From Candolleomyces eurysporus (taxonomy: Eukaryota; Basidiomycota; Agaricomycetes; Agaricales; Psathyrellaceae): a DNA stretch of 64,000 nt. The translations under genes and the position numbers were made by a program. Under the pieces are notes generated by a model that was not told the DNA's origin, searched no databases, and saw only the letters and a program-made list of their open reading frames with translations. Below, piece by piece: positions 37,219-47,914 of this stretch (positions are counted from its first letter, which is position 1; the number at the start of each line of letters is the position of its first letter). The stretch lies in the NCBI GenBank assembly GCA_027579435.1, contig JANBPK010001200.1, positions 1 to 64,000 on the forward strand, in the 5' to 3' direction.

Positions 37219-37837
37219 TTACAGAGCAAGTCCAGCGACAGCACCAAAAACAGCAAGCCCAGCCCATCCAACACGCTGAGAATTTACCGCAGCTGAGTTG
37301 CCCGCTGGTGAGGTCTCACTGGTTGGAGGAGCGGTCGTGGAAACACCCCCTGGGGGCGTGGTAGAGCTACCCGTTGTTGACGATCCGGCGGTAGGTTGAG
37401 TCGGAGAAGTGAAGGAGAGACTTTGAGGGGGACCGGCGGTGCCAGAGGGTGTAATGCTAGCTGTGGAAGTGACAGGATTAACCGTCAGCAACTCGTCAGA
37501 AGATATTTCGACGCACCGCACTGAGCGGATTGAAGGGAGACGGCAGTTTCGAGTTCGGCAGGCTCGCAGTGATCCGCCAAGCAAGCGCGGGCGTCAACCT
37601 GGAGCTGAGCGGAGCCGCATACACAGGGGATGTCGGCACTTGGAACGGTTAGAGGTCGATAACTAGATCCTTCCCAGGAGGAAATTGAACTCACAAGCTG
37701 GAGCAATTGTTGGCCTGAGCAGCTGGAGTGATACAGGCGAGGATACAAGGGGTAATTCCGAGAGAGCCCGGGTCCTGAGCCTTTACGACTGTAGCTGCGG
37801 TGGCAGCAAGTGCAGCGAGTACGGCGCTGAAGACCAT
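37219..37837 (-). CDS. CFEM-domain GPI-anchored protein, duplicate 1
   Basis: Exons 37837-37695, 37638-37517 and 37460-37219 give 168 residues. A signal peptide (MVFSAVLAALAATAATVVKA) leads into an eight-Cys CFEM module: C31, C35, C45, C53, C55, C67, C72 and C88. Asp50 (FADIPCVC) sits at the position that binds heme iron in characterised CFEM proteins. A Ser/Thr/Pro-rich stalk and a hydrophobic end (GWAGLAVFGAVAGLAL) indicate GPI anchoring at the cell surface. Its partner at 41014-41657 arose by the local segmental duplication and has the same exon 2 length (122 nt). The retained Asp suggests this copy can still bind heme (inference). Confidence 0.88.
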
Positions 37838-38123
37838 GCCTAAGGCTAGTAAGGAGAATCGTTAACGAGAGAAGGGGGCAGGTATGGTTCGATTTGAGGG
37901 ATGAACTTTTTGTCAAGCTTCCTTTATATCTTTCCAAGCACGGAATGTGGCTTGATTTCTAGAATGCATGAGTTTTTCTCCATGAATGTAATCGGATCTG
38001 AAAGCCAAACTGCTCCGGCCTGTGATCAGCGATGCCATATAGGGCAACACCGTGGCTGCTTCAGCTGAAGAAGAATGATCAGCATCTTTCCATCCCACTC
38101 GAAAGTCTTCTTCAACGTCATCC

Positions 38124-38208
38124 AAATGTCAACTCAGAGCCGGCTGAGGAGGTGTGGAAACCGGCCGTTCCTTATCGGTACTTTGTGCCGCTACTATGAT
38201 ATATGATA
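38124..38208. repeat. Dispersed repeat R2, copy 2, inserted within the duplication
   Basis: This matches 13087-13164 block for block. In copy 2 of the duplication the flanks CGTCATCC and GGTTGGATGG are only nine bases apart (about 41830-41856). Here they are separated by about 85 bp of R2, so R2 was gained here or lost there after the duplication. Confidence 0.65.
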
Positions 38209-38230
38209 TGGTTAGATGGGATCCCACTCC

Positions 38231-39064
38231 AAGTGATCATCAAGTCTTCCGTGATATCGAGGTCCCTACGACCCCTTTCTCTCCATAGCGTAACGAAATT
38301 TCCCCGGAGTTACACTTTCGCGTGCGAGTCTGGCTATGGATGTGTCTACTCAAGGCAGAAGAATCTATCAAGGTAAGATACTTCTCTTCGCTTCCTGCCC
38401 TCCTCTTCAAGCTTTAGTCACAGGGGCGCAAGGTGAATCATGCTGACAACGGTACACATGGGAAGACTCGTGCTCGGAGTAGCAAAGCTCAAGCGATGTC
38501 AGTGAAGGTAGTGAGCATGGACGATGGGTGGATCTGGCGTGTTGAAGCGATTGGGAATCTATTTATAAAGCAAGTAAGCAATTGGGAGGAAGAGGGTGCA
38601 CATACCACGTTTATCCGCTTCATTCTGTGTTGCTGACACTTTCTCTTCACTGCACAGGTGATCGCGTCCACTGGTTCCGCGCCGAGGGTGTTGGAAGGAG
38701 CAGTGGGAAATCAAACTCCTCCGTATCCGTAGCTCCAGCACGAGAGGCGACATCTGGATCGCTCTCGCGACCAAACACCAATTTATGCGAAGAAGACAGC
38801 GTTGATGAACCTTGGCCTTCGGTCGGAGGTTGAGAATACATTGAACAGCTGTCGAAAGAAGGAACCCATCATCTATTAACCCGGCGAATGCGTTGTCCAC
38901 TAAATCATTTGCCATTGGCAAATTGAGCTCGCTGATTCCATTCAAAATACGTGTTAGCACATTTCACCACTTCAATAGCTAGGTCTCACGTATACGTCTT
39001 ACTCTGCCCAGTCCTCGGCTTCTAGAGATGAGCTCCTAATTGCTTTCATTATTTGAAAAGGTCA
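38231..39064. other. Intergenic with one ambiguous minus-strand frame
   Basis: A minus-strand frame at 38841-38647 (SQPPTEGQGSSTLSSSHKL onward) has protein-like composition, but I cannot join it to exons or name a family. It may be a relic. Nothing else is supported. Confidence 0.3.
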
Positions 39065-39290
39065 CAAATGGACGTACTTTGCCACTCAAAGTGGATGGTA
39101 TCGCCCACTCCAGTCCTCTTCTGGCGGCTGGGCGTTGGGGATACATGTCGAGGGCCTTTAAGTGCCTTGTTTCTTCTCCGGTGACCCTGAGCGCATTTTA
39201 ATTCCCACAGCATATCCTGTTCATCTGGGCGCCCTCAGAATGTCTTTTTGTCTGAGAGGCTCAGAGTGAGCATCATCGGGCAGCGAAGAG
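39065..39290. repeat. Third copy of the 240-bp unit
   Basis: This is collinear with about 32750-32970: GTACT.TGCCACTC, GG..GTATCG, CATGT.GAGGGCC, GGTGACC.TGAG, TCCTGTTCATCTGG, GTCTGAGAGGCTCAGA. It lies 5' of duplication copy 2, as the other two units lie on the far side of gene D. This marks where gene D is missing. Confidence 0.6.
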
Positions 39291-39459
39291 ACTAGTTGAT
39301 AGGAAACACATTTGTCACAGGCGCCCATCCCCTTTCCTATTTATCCTACCACTTGATCGTGAAGAACGCTACTTGACAGTCGAAGTCCATTGACTTAACA
39401 GATCTGCGACAGTGCAGCGGAATCCATCTCATCAATAAGAACAGGAGGCAGGCTATGAC

Positions 39460-41865
39460 TGTGTGAGGGCAAGAAGTGGCTTAACTAAACCTCCGTCAAA
39501 GGAAATGTAGTTGAAGGTAATGATCTGACATTCAACACGCCTCTGTGGTAAGGCCAGCCAGCAGGCAAAAGGGGGTAGAATCGTTCAACAGCTCAAGTGT
39601 CTCAATAGAGCGCGCGGCGCTCCACATAAAGAAACCCGTTCTGAGATTCTCCCGGCAATCAAGCGCTGATAGTTCTGGGACAGTCTTCTCGAGCGACGTG
39701 GATGAAACGGATGTGCCAAACCTGCGATGCTATGCCATCGATGGGACGAGCTCTGAAGCTCAATGCTTTGAACCAACCAGCGAAAATTCCAGAAGATCGC
39801 ATGGACTGTGAAGCAGGTTTACGGACGTGGGCCACGATTTAAAGTTCACAGGTCCTCAACCACATAGTCGCCCGGTGGATCTATTCGGCGGATTTGTGCC
39901 GTCCACAGGCCGCAGTGAGGATTTGAAGTTCCTTCTACCGTTTTCAGACCTACTTCAATTAAATCTGCGAACATTACGCGTCATTGGCACGTACCTGAAT
40001 AGCATGCGAAGGTATGGGGCGATTGGATGCATATTTGCGAGAGAAATATCTGGAGTCTGTGAAATTTTATTCTCGATCAGCGGTTGTTAGGCCCTAGCGA
40101 AAGATACGCTAGAGGTGGCTCTCGAAGCAGCCAGGTCACGGTATGGGACTTCACGTTTTCCGCGAAGCCCTTTCATACTGAGCCCTGCTCGCAGCTTCTT
40201 AATTCAGTGACTTCCCGAACCTTGGATGCGGATACCCTTCCTTTACCCCGAACGGAACGACAGTTACGACATCCTTGTCATTTCTTCTGATGGGAGGAGC
40301 GCTCCACCCTAGGTGTTCGAGATGATACTCGCCCTAATGGAAGCCGGTGCAACTGGCTTTTTCAGGAGCTGCATCACTCAATACCGCCTCGCCGTCGAGA
40401 ATATCCACAATCGCAAACAAATCGAGTTGGGGAAGGTCTTCATGGCTTTCATTTCAGGTAACTACTGAAAATACTCAGAGGCAGTACCTAGGTGGTTGGA
40501 CTTGTCGCCCCAGATTCAGATACTACCCCAATGGCGGTTTCTTGTCCATAAGATTATCGCAAAACTCGCTTCTTCATTGAATCGAATGCGCAATGGAGTG
40601 CTAATCAGAAGTTGGGAGAAGCGAAAGTGGCGAAGGTGTACGATGACGTGCTCACTGTGTCTGGACGTTTGGCGCTTGGGAGAATAGTGGGACCTTCGAA
40701 AACTCCAACGGTTTTAGTATGTACTTCGAGGACTTCCATCAAGACACTGCGCTTTACATCACCTCTCCGTCTGTCCACGCCCAGGTCTTTCAGGTAGTTC
40801 TAGCACAAGAAATTATGAATTGCTGTACCTGCGCACCATCATTCTGGCATCCTTTGCCACCAAACCGTTCATTGAACATGCGTCCAAATTCCGGTGAATA
40901 TCCCTTCATCTATCTTGTTCTCATAGCGGCAGACAACATACACGCAATCAAAGTGCGAAAGCCGAATCATGTCCACCAATCCAGGTCGAATTTCGTTTTC
41001 TTTATTCCCCGTTCTAGAAAGCAAGTCCCGCAAGAGCACCACACAGGGCGAGCCCAACCCATCCAACATATTGAGCAGTTTGGGCAGCGGAGTTGCCCGC
41101 TGGTGAGGTCTCAATGGTCAAAGGATCGGTGGTGGTAACAGGTAAAGCACCCCCTTGAGAAGTAGTAGACGCGCTGCCAGTAGTCAACGAACCAGCGGTA
41201 AGTTGAGTAGTGGGAGAGGTGAATGTGAGACTCTTCGGGGGACCGGCGGTCCCAGAAGCCGTGATGCCAGCTGTTAATCGAATGAGAGTCACTAACTCTG
41301 CAAATGACATTTGACGTCATACCGCCACCGCACTGAGAAGATTGAAGGGAGACGGCAACTTCGAGTTCGACAGCCTGGCAGTGCTGCTCCAAGCAAGCAC
41401 GCGCGTCAGCCTGAAATTGAGCAGACCCGCATACGCAAGAAATGTTGGCACTTGGCGCAGTTAGTGGTCGGTAACGGGATCACTCTCAGGGAGAGAGGAG
41501 CTTACAAGTGGGAGCAACCGTTGGCTGTGGCAGCTGGTCCGACGCAGGCAACGATACAGGGAGTGATTCCGAATGAGCCGGCGCCACCCCCGTCCTGAGC
41601 CTTTACGGCTGTAGCCGCGGTGGCAGCGAGTGCAACGAGTACGGTATTGGGGATCATGGCTTGGGGTCTGTATGATAATCGTTAACGCGAGAGGGAGTTT
41701 AATTATGGTTTGACTCAAAAGAACGAAGAACGAGGTCTTAGTGAAGCTTCCTTCAACACGTGGCTACTGACATCGTTTTAGCTGAAAGAAGACTGCAGTA
41801 TCTTTCCATTCCACCCAACGGCTTCTTCAACGTCATCCCGGCGTCATGGTTGGATGGAATTCTCC
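39460..41865. repeat. Segmental duplication, copy 2
   Basis: Same-strand duplicate of 35750-38230. It lacks the R2 insertion and carries the second CFEM gene. The 39290-39460 gap that separates it from the 240-bp unit corresponds to 33.0-35.75 kb in copy 1, where gene D sits. The 5' kilobase includes partly open plus-strand frames (for example 40620-40800) but no protein I can support. Confidence 0.8.
41014..41657 (-). CDS. CFEM-domain GPI-anchored protein, duplicate 2, Asp changed to Asn
   Basis: Exons 41657-41506, 41450-41329 and 41270-41014 give 176 residues. It has the same plan as the 37219-37837 gene: signal peptide (MIPNTVLVALAATAATAVKA), eight Cys, Ser/Thr-rich stalk with SPAGNSAAQTAQYVG, and a hydrophobic end (GWVGLALCGALAGLAF). 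The residue three before the CxC pair is Asn53 (FANISCVC) instead of Asp. In characterised CFEM proteins this Asp coordinates the heme iron, so heme binding may be lost or altered. Exon lengths and flanks show it is a recent duplicate. Both stop codon and splice sites are intact, so it is not an obvious pseudogene. Confidence 0.88.
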
Positions 41866-41892
41866 TCCAGGTGTATGTCAGCTGAGAAGCTT

Positions 41893-42729
41893 ACAGCTAA
41901 CACGGAAACGATAGACCAGATTTCATCTTGTTCACCTTTTCAGCGCGATACCAACAAACCACCTAGGTCATTCTTGCGCGTAAAATATCAAAAGGCCAAT
42001 AAAGCTTCGTAACGGCAGAGTGCTAAATCCGTAAGAGGAGGAAGAAAGCAAGAAGAGTAATGTATAATGTTGGGACCAATAATAAGTACATGAGTNGGGG
42101 GGAGTCTATGATGGAGCTGGTGCAATAGAGAATCCCAGTTCCAATGGTGGGGGTGAGATGCCAGAGCGACCGAAGAAAACAGAAAAAGAGAGATAAAAAT
42201 CGAAGGTAAAACCGAGCCAAAACGAGAGGAACACGGAGGAGGGGATGTGGCTGGCTCGGGAAGTGGAAGAGGGAGGTTCTGGCATCTGAGCGCTTCCGAA
42301 GTGTTGGACAAGACGAAACCCGATACAACTCCGAGACGGAAGAAGGAGTCGGGAGGGGGTCGTACCAACACCGAGGAAGCACTGGTGTGAAAGGGAGGAG
42401 GGGGTGAGAAAAGAGCGAGTTCGAGGAGAAAGTGAGGAACTGAAGGAGGGAAGGCGGGAGCGAGGGGACGAGGGAAGAAAGGGAGACAAAGAATTTTAAT
42501 TCTGAGGTCGAGGGACGAAGTACACGCAGAATTCCTGAGTCAACATCTTAAGGAAGAAGACTGTCGCAGGATCGTCGACAAGATAAATAAAGGAAGATGT
42601 CGGGACTCGGGACCACGGCGCGAGAGCCTGTAGCGCCCCCGCTTACGAAACCTTGGCTCGACCTCTTGCAGCTCGCTAGCTCGCGGCGAGTTGAGCTTCC
42701 AGTGATATCTGGTCTATCGTTTTAGCTGC
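41893..42729. mobile_element. TIR element, longer copy 3
   Basis: The ends are inverted copies of the same arm seen at 4297 and 6154: ACAGCTAACACGGAAACGAT then AGACCAGAT at 41893-41921, and ATCTGGTCTATCGTTTTAGC then TG at 42707-42729. The 840-bp interior is purine-rich on the plus strand and unrelated to the short copies. A minus-strand Ser/Pro/Phe-rich frame inside (42489-42106) is low-complexity and not a credible transposase. An N at 42096 precedes a G run. Confidence 0.5.
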
Positions 42730-43079
42730 AGGCCGCCCGTGATATTCTGACGAGTCCACGCTTCTTTGCATCCCATAGCAGGATCACCCCAGAACTGATC
42801 TCAGTATTGTGCGGGGTATCACCTGGAAGCAGTGGTATGATAGTGGAAATAGCATCAGGGCGAATGATAGGCTGCAAGCTTCTAGATCGTGAACTCGTTT
42901 TGGTCGAGTGGGAGAAGCGATTGGATCCGGCCCGTCCAATCTCCTCGCTTCCCAAATCCGTCAGTCTGAGCTTGAAATTGGGCGCTTCCCAAAGCCCTAC
43001 ACCGAGTTGACAGTTGACCTCATTCCATCCGTTCCACCATCATCAGGGTTACTTCTTCGTCATCCCATCCCAATTATCA

Positions 43080-44118
43080 ATGAATACAGACAACCTTCCC
43101 CAACAATACGACGGCTCAGAAGTAAAGGAAGAAGCAAGCGACGAACTTGGTGGGAGATGTCCTGGTGGGTTCATCATCTACTCTAAGATTGTGACGGCGA
43201 GACTGATTTGTGGCTATAGCTGGCCCTGAGTGCCAGCTGGAGATTGACATTATCCTCCGCTCTTCAGATGGATATCTCATTGGTGCTCATCGGAGTAATT
43301 TGGACCAATACAGCGACGGGTTTCCAGATATCAACGCGCCGATGGACGCCACACAACCCGTTGACCTAGTTGAAGACGCTGACACGCTGAAGATCCTCAT
43401 GCGATTCATGCACAAGCAGAGGTATCCTAAAGTCTCTTGGCTGGAGACTAGGCAGATATTCGCTCTTGCTGAAGCAGCAGAGAAATATCTCGTTTACTCG
43501 GCGATATCTGCCTGCCACGATTACATCGAGTGAGTGGGCCTGCCTGAGCTCAAGATGTCTAGGAATGATCTTACCTTCTTGCAGGGGTCATGTCAAGCAG
43601 AATCCTATTGAAAGCCTGTGCTACGCTGCCAAATTTAATCACCCCCAGATCGCGGACACAGCTGCGATACACTCTATCTGCAAGTCGTTGGATGAGATCC
43701 GGACATCCTCGCAGAATCACCATCCAACGATTTACGCATGGGTGAGCATAGCAAATATCAACTCGTGAGCGCGATTCATTGACATGACTTTCTGTTTGTA
43801 CAGCTCCAATACCGCGAAGGGTACATCTCCGTAGTTGAAAGCGCCTTGAACCCTCCAGCTCCGTACATCAACTCCCGGAAGCAGCAACACCTCTGTCACT
43901 TCTGGGAGCCGTACCTGACGGCAACGATGACTGAACTCCCCAGAACGACTATGCAATGCCTTCGACTTCTGGCAGAGAATCGGTTTTCAGTCTCTTTGTA
44001 CAGCAAACATTCGGATTTGGTAAACGGGTGTGCCGCGTGTCCGACGAGGGTCTTGAATTGGAAGAGGGATATTTTGGACAAGATGGAGTCCATTCCGGCG
44101 TTCCATACCTTCATTTAG
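43080..44118 (+). CDS. BTB/POZ-domain protein 1
   Basis: Exons 43080-43164, 43220-43529, 43585-43741 and 43804-44118 give 288 residues. The BTB fold starts at ECQLEIDIILRSSDGYLIG and includes AHRSNLDQYSDGF and the helix FALAEAAEKYLVYSA. The rest (PIESLCYAAKFNHPQIADTA, then LQYREGY) is the C-terminal half typical of this agaricomycete BTB family. BTB domains mediate protein-protein contacts and often recruit cullin-3 ligases. The substrate-binding partner here is unknown. It is the first of a local cluster (intact at 43.1, 48.7 and 55.9 kb) sharing a first short exon, an identical 157-nt third exon and the final motif IPAF or IPN. Confidence 0.85.
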
Positions 44119-44234
44119 ATAATATTAGACTATTACACGATTCATTTAGTCTATCAGCGCATGTGCATGCCACGAGATCGGAAAGAGACGCTGAAGAAAT
44201 GTATTAAAGGGGGCATGCTGTACGGTGGCTGATC

Positions 44235-45085
44235 TTGATCTCCCACCACCAGCCTGATCCTGCAGCTGATTGTCCAGGTGATTGCATTGCATACCCCTAC
44301 TCTGATAGACGAAACCTGACAGAATTTAGTGGGTGTCAATTGCATGTCGACATCATCCTCAAGTCATCGGATAATGTTCTTATCGGTGCCCACAAAGCAA
44401 ACCTGGAGCAATGGAGCGAAGGCTTTCCGAGAGCAGAGGCCGTCGTTGACAGCGACGACCCTGTCGAGCTACCTGAAAACGCTGAAACCTTGAAACTTCT
44501 GATGGCTTTCATGCATAATCACCAGTTTCCTGATGTCTCGAATCTACCTGGCTACAGACCTTTTGACCTGGCGACGGCGGCAGAGAAGTACGAGGTAAGG
44601 CTGGGTGCAATGGTCACATTCTCTGGCAGTAAGCTCTCGTTTGCATTCGATGATTCCAGATCGCTGAACCTTCATGGATCATGCACCAAGGGCACCAAAG
44701 TTCCCTGTTCGGAGCCTCTTATTCGCGGCTAGATTCGATTATCCCAAAGTTGCGGATGCTGCCGCACCCCGCACCCTCACTGAGACATTGTAGCGCATGA
44801 GAATGGGCCTTGAAAGCGATGATAGGGCCATCTATATGTGAGCCATTTGGGCGATGGTCACAGTCAGGCATATCTCACGCTTCCTTCATAGCTCAGAGTA
44901 CAAAGCTGCATACATGGAAGTGCTCGACATAATCCTCTCGGAGCCGTCCTTGCCCGGGCCATGGGGAAAGAAGAAGAGCAAGTCGAGGGTGGATTGTGGC
45001 TGGTAGCAGCGATATTATCAGGCAACGCTGGCAGAATTACCTCGCACCAAGACAGTATCTCAAGCAAGTCGTCCTCAAGGAGTAA
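44235..45085 (+). pseudogene. BTB/POZ pseudogene 2
   Basis: The BTB half is intact and open (GCQLHVDIILKSSDNVLIG, AHKANLEQWSEGF, FDLATAAEKYE). The downstream half matches the other paralogues (SLLFAARFDYPKVADAAAP, then EYKAAYMEVLDIIL) but has in-frame stops near 44791, 44838 and 45003 and a lost intron boundary. A truncated BTB-only peptide of up to 165 residues could still be made. Confidence 0.75.
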
Positions 45086-45217
45086 TCACCCAGCATCTAC
45101 GATAAAAATCAAAGAGAATTGAATTCGTGTTTATTCGCATCTCCACCCTGTCAATGCCTCGACCGCGCGTCCGAGAAGGGTGTGAAGTCGGCCTTGGCTG
45201 GTGTCCCCACATCCAGC

Positions 45218-45517
45218 TCACTCATTGACATATAATTGACGTTCTTCGGATAACAGCATTGTATATAAATTCCAGTCAACTTCATCTCTCCCGCTCCCGT
45301 ACATCTTCTTTCTCCTAGTATCGCTTTCAAACCCACGGCTTGCCTCTCCGGCAACAAGATACGGCGGCCGATTGAAGCCGAACCAGATAAGCACACTCTC
45401 CGCTGCCTTGCCTGATCTGAAGACTGTGAATGCCCATATCTCATCGAAGGTTTTCACACCTAGAAGCACCTGAGTCGTAAGGCATCGAAAATGCGCAGAT
45501 TGGATCTTCGTCTTCAT
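45218..45517 (-). CDS. Small hypothetical ORF
   Basis: A 99-codon frame from a good ATG, with protein-like composition (FDEIWAFTVFRSGKAAE, VLIWFGFNRPPYLVAG) and an internal RRKKMYGSGRDE. I recognise no family. It may be one exon of a larger gene or a relic. It lies between a dead BTB copy and the tyrosinase. Confidence 0.3.
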   Translation of the reverse strand: MKTKIQSAHFRCLTTQVLLGVKTFDEIWAFTVFRSGKAAESVLIWFGFNRPPYLVAGEASRGFESDTRRKKMYGSGRDEVDWNLYTMLLSEERQLYVNE

Positions 45518-46308
45518 GTCTGGATTAACCCTTGCGGGCTAGAATTCGACCAGAGACACACTATCGATCCTTTTTGTCTGAACTTGTCGAACCCGTTCCG
45601 CAAATTTGGCTCTAGATATTCTCTGTGCATTGCAAATATGCCCTCATTCATTCAATACGCAATGTAAACGGAGAACTCTCCATTCCCCCCAGCTTCGAGC
45701 GCCAAATTCGAAGTTTCCCAATGATATGGGTCCCCACTGGTCGTGCTTCTCCGCCCATGCGCGTGCAAGCGAAGACTTCAGGTCCGAGTCGCATATGAAA
45801 CCTATTCCACAATGGGAACAACGACTGTGATGGGACTGTGTGCTTTGCTGGTCTTCACACCGTCGGTGAGGGAGTTTGATGGGAGATGACGACTTCCGCT
45901 CAATGCATCATCCAAGCATCACCCCCGTAGGCTCGTGTCCCTCCAGCTTCTCATTCCATGAATATTCCGTGTGGGCCCTCGTGTTCCAACCGAAGGCGAG
46001 TGCAAGAAAATCCTTTCCATGAGCAGAACAACGACCCTGATTCATTTTCCCCGCTTTGACCAACTTTTCTAGGTGCTCTCATGCTCGATGTCCGAGGTTT
46101 AACGGTTCCTCTTACTAGCAGCGAGAAACAGGTGTCTCAATTTCCAATTTCGGTGAGTAAAATCCCATCTCCTCAATCGTTCGCTATCCTCACATGACGA
46201 CAGACAGGTTGATAATGAGATTGCATCTCAGCTACAATCCTATAAAATGCTTGAGCCTGAAAAAACCTATTCCACAGGGTTCGAGTAGCTACCCTTCCTC
46301 AACTAGAT
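45518..46308. other. Upstream region of tyrosinase
   Basis: No gene supported. A CAGGTTGATAATG to CTATAAAATG stretch about 60-100 bp before the tyrosinase start (TATAAAA at about 46241) is a plausible core promoter. Confidence 0.4.
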
Positions 46309-47914
46309 ATGAAGCTTCCCTTTGCCCGTCTTCTGTTCGCCTCTGTGTTCTGCGGCCTCGCGTCGCAGACCCTTGCCAGCCCTCCCCTAGCCAAACGCGC
46401 TTGTGTTACCGATGTCGACACATCGAATCCTCAAATCCCGTTCCTCAACTACCCAGCCTTCCGAGATGCTGCTCGCGCTGCGATCTCTGTCTTGGAGCAG
46501 TACCAAGAGTCTGGCCGAACTCCTGCTATCACGCCCCGACCCCTCAGATGCGACAGGATTCGAGTCCGAAAGGAGTGGCGCAAGCTTACCAGGAGCGAGA
46601 AAAAGGAATATATGAAGGCTGAAAAATGCCTCATGGCGAAGCCAAATTACGGTTTGACGTCGAATGAGACTTACAGCTTCCATGATGGCTTGTCAGCGGT
46701 AAGTTCTCGTGGTTGCCTTAGACGTGACTATATATTGATTCCGTTTTGATGCTTCTACCCATAGGCCCATGCTGACGCCTTTTTCCGCTTCCACGCTGGA
46801 ACGAAGTTCCTTCCGTGGCACCGCTGGCTTGTGTGGATGCATGGAAATGCACTCGAGAAGCTCTGTGGTTACACGGGTCCGGTGCCGTAAGCGTCTTCTT
46901 GGTACATCTTCTCACTGTAAGTTAATTTCTACTGCTAGGTACTGGGACTACACCCTCGATGCTGGTCCGAATCTCTACCAGGCGCCGATATTTTCCAAGG
47001 ACCCAGAAACCGGGTTCGGGGATGGGGGATCTGTTCCTATCAACGAACTTGGTGGTCGGGCTGGGGGCTTCATCGTCGACAATGGAGCTTTCGCCAACTA
47101 TCGCGTAGGTGACTTCGCTAATCATACCGTTTCCAATAGGCTTGACCGTGTCTGCCTTAGCCCAATCTGCCTCTTCCTCACTACCTCGTTCGCAACTTCA
47201 CTGCTGACGCTGTCTACAACCCAGACAACAAATACGGCGTTGGTCTTAGCGACACGTTGTGAGTACTGTCCCGTCGCTTTCGAGCGATGGAATATTGTCG
47301 TACTCACATCTCCCTGGTTCGTGTAGCAACCAAACTGCGCGAGACCGCGTCATGTCGGCTACCAGTTTCTGGCAGTTCGAAACGATGATCGACGGATTGG
47401 ACGAGCCCCAGTTCCGCAGCTTTCACAACAGCCTGCACTTCACGTTTGGTGGCGACGCACAGAGCTTTAACTGGTAAGATGATCGGTCCCAGTCAATACG
47501 TTGCATCTCAATTGCTAACGCTTACTCGCTTTTAGGCTCGAAGGAACCCCTTGGTTCGGCTCACAAGTCTTCGGTGCCAACGATCCGCTCTTCGTGAGTT
47601 ATTTCGTGCTCCCTTCCTTTACCCTTTCTTACATGTATTTTCAACTTCAGTATTTGCACCACGGAAACGTCGATCACGTTTGGTGGGAGTGGCAGAACAA
47701 GAAAAAGGCGTACCAGTATGACTTCCAGGGGGCTGAAGGCACCCCTGACAGCATTTGCGACTACTTGCCGCTCAACAGTAAGCATATTGGTTCGTTTGTC
47801 CGCTTGAACGTCACGTTTATTAACGTATCGTTGCCAGAACTCGGACCCGATATTCCAATTGGACTGGCTTTGAAGACGGAATGGTATCCACAGTGCTACA
47901 CCTATGAATACTGA
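46309..47914 (+). CDS. Secreted tyrosinase / catechol-oxidase-like type 3 copper enzyme
   Basis: Exons 46309-46698, 46765-46886, 46939-47104, 47161-47258, 47327-47473, 47536-47593, 47651-47777 and 47838-47914 give 394 residues. A signal peptide (MKLPFARLLFASVFCGLASQ) is followed by PPLAKR. The CuA site is H132, H140 and H149 (AHADAFFRFHAG, FLPWHRW). The CuB site is H292, H296 and H331 (FHNSLHFTFGG, DPLFYLHHGNVDHVWWEWQ). The enzyme oxidises phenols to quinones, acting outside the cell if the signal peptide is used. It is a short type without the long C-terminal lid of classical fungal tyrosinase. The Cys-x-His thioether pair next to the second CuA His of mushroom tyrosinase is absent (FRFH). 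Preference for mono- or diphenols cannot be told from sequence alone. It lies inside the BTB cluster without evident functional link. Confidence 0.92.

Larger units (their letters stand above)
35750..38230. repeat. Segmental duplication, copy 1
   Basis: This aligns in the same orientation with 39460-41865. Shared blocks include AACCTCCGTCAAA, GTTGTTAGGCCCTAGC, GAAGCCCTTTC with GAGCCCTGCT, CAATCGCAAACAAAT-like DNA, the whole CFEM gene, and CTTCTTCAACGTCATCC. The first kilobase of the unit (about 35900-36950) was perhaps once a gene. In copy 2 the frame EMILALMEAGATGFF to KVFMAFISGNY is open, but neither copy now has a credible intact protein. Copy 1 additionally contains an R2 insertion. Confidence 0.8.

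Noticed and set aside
42106..42489. Ser/Pro/Phe-rich minus-strand frame inside the longer TIR element as a transposase
   Set aside because: Low-complexity reading of purine-rich DNA. No DDE signature or similarity to transposases that I can see.
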